From Takakia lepidozioides (Eukaryota > Streptophyta > Takakiopsida > Takakiales > Takakiaceae), in assembly GCA_030704615.1 (NCBI GenBank), contig CM060733.1, forward strand, positions 35,092,001-35,156,000: 64,000 nucleotides of DNA, given 5' to 3'. Position 1 is the stretch's first letter. Each line of letters starts with the position of its first letter. Shown in pieces: positions 56,712 through 64,000 of this stretch. Position numbers and translations under genes: made by a program. Below the pieces are notes generated by a model. The model worked only from the letters and a program-made list of their open reading frames with translations. It was not told where the DNA came from and ran no database searches.

Positions 56712-58690
56712 GTGCTGCTCACAAAAACAAACCCCACAGAGGGAGAGAGGGGGTAGAAAAAGTTAAAAAGAGAGGGAAGATATTCATGTCATGTCAAGAC
56801 ATGGACAAGACCAACTAGGGTCATTGTCAATTAAAGACATAAACAGCCCCATGACAGGGCACCATCTAATATTTCCAGTCTTGTCATAACACACCAAGTG
56901 ACGCCACCCATTCAGTCATGATAAAACAGGGTGGGAGGGCGGGGTATGTTCATAATCAGATTCCTGTCATGTACCCAAGTGACCCTCTTGCACAATATAA
57001 GTCAGATTGCAGCCTCAGATTACATCATCCATAGTTATCCATAAGATATGCACCATCCAAGATATCATGGGCATATAAGAACATCTTGCCACATTACCGA
57101 TCCAAGATATGTATACACAAGTACCTTGAGGTGATCCAAGACAAGCATTATGCAAAGTTGGTAAGAACAGCCTGCCCTACAACACATTCAAGGAGTGTTC
57201 ACCCCGGCAGCAGGAAGGACCAGCCTGCAATTAATTACGGGTCTGCCACCAAGTACACTTCTTGGGCATGGCAAGCCATATTGCAACTTCACATTTGGCC
57301 AAATGTAAGCACCCCAAAGCATGCATCATGCAAGGCCTTCTGGGTATGTAAGAACAGCCTGTCATTATACATATTCAGGACCTGTGCACATAGGACTCTT
57401 GCTGGCCGAGCCTGTAGTAAATCAGACTCTAAACATGCAACCAAGTGAACACTTTGGGCATGACAAGACTGACTGCGACTTCATTCTATATCATGTACAG
57501 TTACCCCAAGATATGTATCATGTAAAGCCACTGATGACTTTACCCTTACACCATCAATCATCTTTTAAGGCCAAAAAATGAACCTAGTCTAAAAATCCAC
57601 AGGCAAAGCTGTCAAAGATTCAAGACAAGGTAAGATTCACATGTTGTGCTGCATGAGACAAAGCTTGTCAGGCCGGAATGCTCCATCAGCAGCATCAAAA
57701 GATAGGTCAAAAGCACGCATCATCATATCAACCCGGGAGCAAGCTGGCCGAAATCGGGGCTGCAGGCAGCAGCAGTATGTTCCTTTTGCACACATCATTA
57801 TCTACAAGCTCAAGAGAATTCAAAGTAGGTAGGGATCCTCACCTGGTCCCATCACAAGCCCCCACAAAAGCCAATGGGTTAGTGAGGATTGTGGAACCCC
57901 AGGTGAATCACAGACCCCTACACTTGTCATCGATGTCAACTAAGAACCCCAAAAGCAAGAGAGAAGACATGAAGTAAAAGGGACCCTAATCACCAAAAGC
58001 ACCTTGAGCGATTGGGGAAGGTAACTCTGCGCCATTGCCACCAGCAAGCCACCTCCAGCACAGCTAAGGAGAAGCGAAGCATACAAATGCTAGGTTTAAG
58101 AAGGGAGAGAGAGATATATACTTCCCCACCCAAGCGCCGCTGTGAAACATAAAAGCCAGAGGAGGGAAAGAGATGATGCCATCACAGCGGGGTCTCCCGC
58201 CTGTGAGAAGAGACAAGACGCCGCCATTGCGCATCACCAGGAGCTCGTCCGGCATGGGCACGAAGCAGCAGACAGGGTAGCAGCAAAGCTCAGACGCCAT
58301 AACTTCTCAGCTCGCGGGCACAGCAGCACGAGGAGTGCAGCTGACGGTGGGAGAGACACCCTAGGGCAACGCCCGATTTTTCATCTGCGGGGGATGAATA
58401 ATCAACACCCTTTAACTCAAAAACCTGGCGGATGTCATCCGTTAGCTAGGTTTAAACCGTAGGTTATAGGGTAGGGGTTAGGGTTTTACTCCTTAATTAG
58501 CCATAATGAAGGATAATTAAACAATTTTCCAGGGTCATCATAAGCTGCACTTTTCATCTGGTTTAGATGAAAAAAGGTAATAAGTTCATCAAGTTGGAGA
58601 AGGTCCACCAGTAGGATGGAAAAACAATACATATCATCCGAGGCATCGGTTTCTCATCCTAGCAGGTAATTCACCATCCCCTCACTAGAT
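56641..58690. repeat. Repeat C: diverged copy of the A/B family, with CT microsatellite
   Basis: Begins with (CT)n of about 30 units (56645-56708), then tgtgctgctcacaaaaac, gtagaaaaagttaaaaagag and atgtcaagacatggac as in A and B. The middle (56950-57830) differs. From 57830 on it shares the cacctggtcccatcacaagc and agcgattggggaaggta parts and the telomere-like ggttatagggtaggggttag. No hairpin closes it; instead a LINE 3' end follows. The internal divergence suggests an older copy or a sister subfamily. Confidence 0.7.
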
Positions 58691-59100
58691 TGAAATTTAA
58701 ACTCAAGGCAGGAAGCCTACCTTTGAACAACAAACAGAAGCAGAGAGGAAAGGGAGAGTGCAATTGCCCGTTGTGTGGGCAATCTGAAGACAGTATTCAT
58801 TTTTTGATACACTGTCCGGGGTTCTCTCACCAAAGAGACGCTCTATTCAAATCTATCAAGGGAATTGTGCATGTACCTCTGTTTACTAACTTTGAAAAAG
58901 TCGAGGCTGAGCCAAAAGCCCAGCCCCTTCTGAGGCCTAGTTTTTGGGCAACTCACACACAGCAGATTGATGCTTGTGTGAAGGGATTTCTAGAGGATAT
59001 CTGGAAAACCCAGATTAATTCTGTATGTGAAGGTAAGTCTTACTACCAACGTCAGCCCCTGACAGAGGTAGGATTTGTCCCTTTTGCAACAAAGAAAAAA
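58691..59100 (+). mobile_element. LINE 3' end fragment (second copy)
   Basis: The plus-strand frame reads NNKQKQRGKGECNCPLCGQS, DSIHFLIHCPGF and CVKGFLEDIWKTQINS, about 85-90% identical to the minus-strand copy at 40255-39900. It keeps the full C-x2-C...H...C zinc-knuckle pattern. It is 5'-truncated, starting in the connection just before the knuckle (tgaaatttaaactcaagg). The two copies diverge at the 3' end. Confidence 0.7.
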
Positions 59101-59325
59101 AATAAATGTGGCCCCCTGATGTCTCCCTCTCACTCCCTCTCTCTGTCCCTCTCTGTCCCTCTCTCCAACTACTTGTTTGGGATTATCAATTTTTTTTTTC
59201 CATAATGCTTATTTTGGAAATACTATATATTTTTAATCCCTGAAGGAATTTTGTAAGGTTTCATCCAAACTGGATGAAATTCCTGTTATAACCATAACTG
59301 GATGATTTATAGGCAGATATGCATT

Positions 59326-59825
59326 NNNNNNNNNNNNNNNNNNNNNNNNNNNNNNNNNNNNNNNNNNNNNNNNNNNNNNNNNNNNNNNNNNNNNNNNNNN
59401 NNNNNNNNNNNNNNNNNNNNNNNNNNNNNNNNNNNNNNNNNNNNNNNNNNNNNNNNNNNNNNNNNNNNNNNNNNNNNNNNNNNNNNNNNNNNNNNNNNNN
59501 NNNNNNNNNNNNNNNNNNNNNNNNNNNNNNNNNNNNNNNNNNNNNNNNNNNNNNNNNNNNNNNNNNNNNNNNNNNNNNNNNNNNNNNNNNNNNNNNNNNN
59601 NNNNNNNNNNNNNNNNNNNNNNNNNNNNNNNNNNNNNNNNNNNNNNNNNNNNNNNNNNNNNNNNNNNNNNNNNNNNNNNNNNNNNNNNNNNNNNNNNNNN
59701 NNNNNNNNNNNNNNNNNNNNNNNNNNNNNNNNNNNNNNNNNNNNNNNNNNNNNNNNNNNNNNNNNNNNNNNNNNNNNNNNNNNNNNNNNNNNNNNNNNNN
59801 NNNNNNNNNNNNNNNNNNNNNNNNN
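59326..59825. other. Assembly gap (500 N)
   Basis: Exactly 500 undetermined bases, a conventional placeholder length. It cuts off the 3' end of the acyltransferase gene. Confidence 1.
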
Positions 59826-61472
59826 TAGTCCGATCAGCACTTTCAAATGTTTTTCTTTTCCCCCTCACTTCCATCTGGCAAGTAAAGTAAACTGGCCTCA
59901 GCGGCAGGCCTCGAGTGAAGGTCCATTGTAAAATGGCTTTCCCCACCCAAGGTCAAGCTCATAGTACGGCAATCGGGACCAGTCGGAAATGCAAATGAGT
60001 AATTGACCGAAGTTGGCCTCTTCTTTACGTCCTCCATGTAATCAAGTACGGATCTCAAGTATTTGTCTGTGATCAAAGCAATCCTTCTTGTATAAGGCCC
60101 ACTGCATAAGACAGAGGCTTGGATAGGAGCTCATCAGCTGTGGTCATAGCGCAAGCTGCATAAGATGAGTTACAACATAGTCGGACGGAACGGGCGGAGA
60201 AACTTTGAACGAACGTCAACTGCCACGAGGAGTCTGGTTTCTTGGGATGGCTCCATTCCAAGTGCTTTCGTGCGCGCGCGCCAAACATGGGCTGCGAGCG
60301 TCTCAAAAGTGGAGCACTTGCTCACATATCCCCCAGGCTGTCCCAATATTTGTTGTCTTAACTCTGTGAGGGTTTCACGGGTGAAATGGAAAGTGTTGTA
60401 TACAAAATCATCACCCAAGACATTTTCTGCCAGATCCATCTCGTCATATTCATGGTGTGGAAAGTCAATCTGACGTGGAGTTCGTGGGCGAAAGATTGTA
60501 CGGTCTAAGAATGGAGCACTCAAAGGGGTACTGTCTCCACGCACTATAGCAGCCCAAGCATGTAGGAACTGTATGAATGCGATGCCGTCCATAAACGCAT
60601 GGTTAAGGCCCACGCCGAATGCGAACCCACCACACCTGAACCTTGTCGCCTGCTAGCACGGAGGGGGGGATTCAACAAAAACTTAGCTGTTTCTGATTCA
60701 AGTTGAGGACTCAGACATGCAGTAGTGAGCATGTCCGACATACAATATTGTGACATATTATATGAATCTAAAAGACTAGTTCGGTCGCCGTCTATTTACT
60801 GAGCAAATCAGTGCCAATTGGACTCATTAAGAGTGCAGGCATTTGAGGAAAGATGCGTTCACATCCTAATCTAGTATGCGTTAATCAAAATTTCCTCTAT
60901 TCTGGAAAGTTTTAAAAATACTTACAGTGTGCAGGAAGTTTAATCGGGCACTACATGCGATGCATATATGGCAACCATGAAACAAAATTTTGACATCAGC
61001 TATGAGTTACCTGAATAACCAACGCAGGGGTCACAAGTTGCTGATGCAATGCGTCCTGATTCTTTGCCTCTGGAACAAAGAAGACCAGTTGCATCAATCT
61101 CGGATCGGGCTTGCCAGGCTCGGTGCATTTTTCCAAGTCAGATATGTCGGCATCTGCCTCAGCTTCCACAAACACGACCCCTTTGCCATTACAGTTGAGT
61201 TCGAGTTCCCCCTCCAAACTGATCTGAAGCCTTCCTGCTAGAGGGTAATACGGGACAAGTACCTTCGAAAGTGCCTCTCTCATCGCTTTTGCTACATTGT
61301 CATGGTTTACGGTAGGATTGGCATGATACAATGAAACAGCGTTCATTGTAAAAAGCAGGGGCTGATCCATGTTGGAAAGATACATCACATGATTTCTAGT
61401 AGGAACAGCTGGTACAACCAAAGTTGGGTCTTTCAAGATCACTTGGAGCTTGGGCTCAGCTACGATGTCCAT
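59826..61472 (-). pseudogene. HXXXD (BAHD) acyltransferase, two exons, frameshifted, 3' end in gap
   Basis: Exon 1 (61472-61011) begins MDIVAEPKLQVILKDPTLVV and holds ALSKVLVPYYPLAGRL, the N-terminal BAHD signature. An intron (61010-60650, gtaact...gctagcag) follows. Exon 2 starts ATRFRCGGF and carries the catalytic HXXXD as NHAFMDGIAFIQFLHAW. Later come the FETLAAHVWRARTKALG block, the TADELLSKPLSYAVGLIQEG region and DLGWGKPFYNGPS, the DFGWG-type structural motif. Three one-base shifts are needed (near 60180, 60085 and 60010). They may be real decay or draft-assembly errors, since the motifs are otherwise well kept. BAHD enzymes acylate alcohols or amines using acyl-CoA (phenolics, lignin, cutin). 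The acceptor cannot be told. The very end lies in the gap. Confidence 0.8.
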
Positions 61473-62183
61473 GCTTTCCTGAAGTTTTTTTCGTCCAGAA
61501 TGGAAGCGAGAACTTCAAATCTGGATGTCCAAGATGTTTCGGAAGCTGAGAGCATTCAAAAAACCCCAAAACGGAATTACGAGGTGAGATACTTCGGACC
61601 TTCCTCGTTCCTGACCTAGTTGCACATCTTCGGACTTGAGCTTACAGCTGTACAACTTTCAGCCTCTGCCTATCCTCGATATCGTTCTTGCTTGTGACTG
61701 TTGGCCAGAAGCATTCAAGCTACAACGCCCCTGAAAACATGATGAACTGCTAAGCAGTGCTGGTCTTCGCCGGCACCTCTTCTATAGGCTCCAATAAAGT
61801 TGATGGGATTTGGAGGAGCCTCTGAATTTTGTGGGCCCTCGTCGTAATGAGGTTGGTCTGGAAGTGGGACCCGCCAAATGGTAAAGCGCTTATTCACTTG
61901 CCAAAACTTTGCCCTATACCCTACACGCAGGGCCTTGTCCTTAGGGGCCTTACCCCTAAAGGACGAGCCTGCTTTTTGTGGGCCCTGTCCAAAACCAGAC
62001 ATACCCTCATGGGTGAGGGTATAAGCTTATCTCTCATTTGACACACATCCCACCGTACCAAAGTGATCCTACCTACTTCATGCACCTCATGTAAAAATCT
62101 CAGGAGATTTGACCGTCTAATTAGGAAGATTATTAGCTAGGCCAAATTTCCTACCATTTTTCTTTACCATTTACCGTTTTCAT
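61473..62183. other. Upstream region of the acyltransferase, no other gene
   Basis: Promoter and leader of the acyltransferase at the left. A minus-strand open frame of 95 codons (62002-61715) has no recognised domain. Phrases such as tttgtgggccc recur near 62905, hinting at a shared repeat. Confidence 0.4.
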
Positions 62184-62428
62184 AGTGAGTTTGTTTTTTA
62201 AGAAATGAAGGGAAACACCTGGGAGTGACAGCTCACAAATCAGGCCCCTTAATACTGAGAGGAGAAAATAACCTCTTTCATAGTAACCTCGCAGTGAAGG
62301 CTTTCTGATGGGACACTGCCCAAGGGAAGGGGAGGAGAGCATACCGCACCCCTCATGTAGCAGGATTTGACCCGAGAAACATCTGGGTGTCACTCGGTGC
62401 GCACTAACCAACTGAGCTACTGACCGTT
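62184..62428 (-). mobile_element. SINE-like element with tRNA-like head
   Basis: On the minus strand it starts with an A-box-like TAGCTCAGTTGGTTAGTGC (62419-62401). A B-box-like GGGTCAAATCC (62372-62362) follows at normal spacing, then a ~150 bp body and an A-rich tail (cttaaaaaacaaac). This fits a pol III SINE; a decayed tRNA is less likely because of the body and tail. Confidence 0.5.
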
Positions 62429-63190
62429 AGTGGAAAATTGGTTTGACCAAGCACATGGCTTACCATTTAGAATTTGCTCTGATACAGGCTGTACCCAGAT
62501 TCTAATTGTATGGCACCTACAGCATGTCCACCCAAAAATCTAGAGCAAAATGCCAAAAATTCAAAATGGTTGCTTTGTATGGGAAAACAAGGGGGTAAAA
62601 ATGGCCATTTCTCCCCAAATCACCCTAAACGTGTCCCAATTTTTGAGGAAACAAAACTCCTCTTCATGCTCTTGCTTGCCTTTTTTTCTTTTTTTTTGAC
62701 GATAAAGGGGAACGGACTTGCCTTCATACTCACTACCCTGAAAAGAAATGAAACCATCCTAAGCTATTTACAGGCAGAGATTGCAAAAGAAAGGATTTCC
62801 TACTTGAATCCAAACTCAGGCCGACTATCGGCTCAGATAATCGCGGCAAGGAAAAGGGGCCACGCCATCTAAAGCGATGAACTGTTTTGTGTGAGCCCGT
62901 TAATTTTGTGGGCCCCTGCTGACAAACCCTTCGCCCGCAAATGCCGAGACTCAGCCCCATTTGCCTGCCACGTGGTAAAGTCAACCCTGCTGGAGGGCCC
63001 CAAACCATCAAAATTTTGGGTGTCCGTGCGCAGTCCAAAAATTTCTGACGGCAGTCCTTTAGGTTTTTTAGGGTGCCATCAACGCAAGGGGGTGAACTCT
63101 CTTTTGCCTGAAATGCAAAGCCATTCTCAAAACACTCCTGACCTTGGATAATTTAGTGCGCATAAGTAGTAACACACTGCTTCGAGTAAG
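62429..63190. other. Stretch without recognisable gene
   Basis: Plus-strand frames at 62510-62872 and 62891-63151 show no known domain. A T-rich run lies at 62680-62700. Confidence 0.4.
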
Positions 63191-63211
63191 GAAATGACAG
63201 GTCTGAATCGC

Positions 63212-64000
63212 TTAGACAATCCAAGGTATCATCGAGTTGGACGTTGGGGTCTGCTGGAGCGGTAACAGGTGTGCAGTGGTCAAACCCAAAGCATGGAGAA
63301 TTTTCTTGACATAGATGGATTGGTCAATCCAAAAAAGCTTATGCGCAAGATCTCGTATGATGATGTGGAGACCAACATACACGTCTGCAACAGATGTAGA
63401 GACTTCAAATTCTTTTTCCATGTGCGAGATCATACATGTCAGTTTGTCCGTGTGAATGCAACACCCAAGGCCGTTGTCAACAAAGATGGTCGTGAAGAGA
63501 AGAGGCAGCAGCCGACTAGAGTATACGCAAGGATCCGCATCAGTAGGGTGCAGATCTTACTGTGTGAGGAAATTGTGAACTTTCTGATTCTAAACCCTGG
63601 AAGATTGTTTGAGCCCGTAAAGACTCTCGCGTAAACGGCAAACCTTCCCTGCTTCATCCCCAGGGGTTGCAAAGCCTTTAGGCTGTAGCATGTAGATTTC
63701 CTCCTCCAAGTGCCCGTACAAAAATGTTGTCTTTATATCGAATTGGACAATGTCTATATCTTGCTGGGCAGCAATGGAGAGCACAGTCCTGATCGGCTCA
63801 TATTTAACAACTGGGGAAAACATTTGATCGTAGTCCACGCCATATTGTTGGTTGTAGCCTTTGGCCACGAGTCGAGCCTCGTATTTTGCAATGGCCCTTG
63901 TAGATGTTGTCTTTATTTTGTATATCCACTTACACGAAAATGGCCTTGCGGCCAGGAGGTAAGTGTGTCAAGACCCAGGTTTCGTATTAAGGACTGGAAT
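63212..64000 (-). mobile_element. Ty1/copia reverse transcriptase fragment
   Basis: Read from the right edge: [80 protein letters not shown] and [11 protein letters not shown] are the hallmark blocks of copia RT. After a stop the frame goes on with FVDNGLGC, where YVDD is expected, so an active-site Asp is Asn. It ends in VYVGLHIIIRDLAHKLFWI and YVKKILHALGL. In [10 protein letters not shown] the usual family form is DVKTAFL(N/H)G. Stops, the changed active site and short length make it a dead copy; it continues past the window. Confidence 0.85.

Noticed and set aside
56546-56818. Long Ser-Leu or Glu-Arg repeat proteins in several frames
   Set aside because: They are translations of a (CT)n microsatellite, not genes.
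59233-59946. Open frames spanning the N run
   Set aside because: They exist only because undetermined bases contain no stop codons.

Overview
The window looks like nuclear DNA from a land plant. It has spliced genes with GT-AG introns, a plant-type folate gene, an HXXXD acyltransferase, fragments of organelle RNA-editing PPR genes (including a DYW C-terminus), pieces resembling organellar single-stranded-DNA-binding (OSB) proteins, and a dense layer of nested transposons. The kinds of PPR, retroelement and transposon present suggest a seed-free plant (fern, lycophyte or bryophyte). That placement is inference; nothing here names the species. A fixed 500-base run of N (59326-59825) marks a draft assembly gap, so some single-base frameshifts may be assembly errors.

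Cellular genes are few: the last exon of a PPR gene (330-482, +); a small intact cysteine-rich DnaJ-related membrane protein (1916-2230, -); a six-exon FolD-type methylenetetrahydrofolate dehydrogenase/cyclohydrolase (33502-36081, +); an intronless sarcosine/amine-oxidase-like flavoprotein converging on it (36489-37772, -); and a frameshifted HXXXD acyltransferase running into the gap (59826-61472, -). The rest is mobile or degenerate.

From left to right the mobile DNA includes: a MITE candidate (2.98-3.8 kb); a tRNA-Arg-like relic; a decayed LINE (6.0-8.7 kb); an LTR-retroelement start with PBS and a gag-like ORF (8.8-14.4 kb) split by a CACTA element (9992-14259, target duplication AGT); a Ty3/gypsy element on the minus strand (about 14.9-22.4 kb) that carries a cytosine-5 DNA methyltransferase upstream of RT; a CACTA-like left end with a multi-exon gene of unknown function (22.5-24.9 kb); and a MULE-like transposase pseudogene (25.5-29.0 kb, -) divergent from a spliced ParB-like-motif gene (29.8-32.2 kb, +).

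From 38 to 59 kb the DNA is a repeat nest. A Penelope/TERT-like reverse transcriptase ORF, flanked by inverted ~345 bp repeats, is split by a second CACTA element (43799-50079, target duplication GTT). Three copies of a ~2 kb repeat with poly-G/poly-C hairpins surround it, along with LINE 3' ends and a DYW stub. The right edge holds a SINE candidate and a Ty1/copia fragment.

The two most notable results are these. First, both CACTA elements carry the same captured OSB-like plus PPR gene fragments, and removing each element restores the host reading frame exactly. Second, a gypsy retrotransposon encodes its own DNA methyltransferase-like domain with the core motifs still recognisable.
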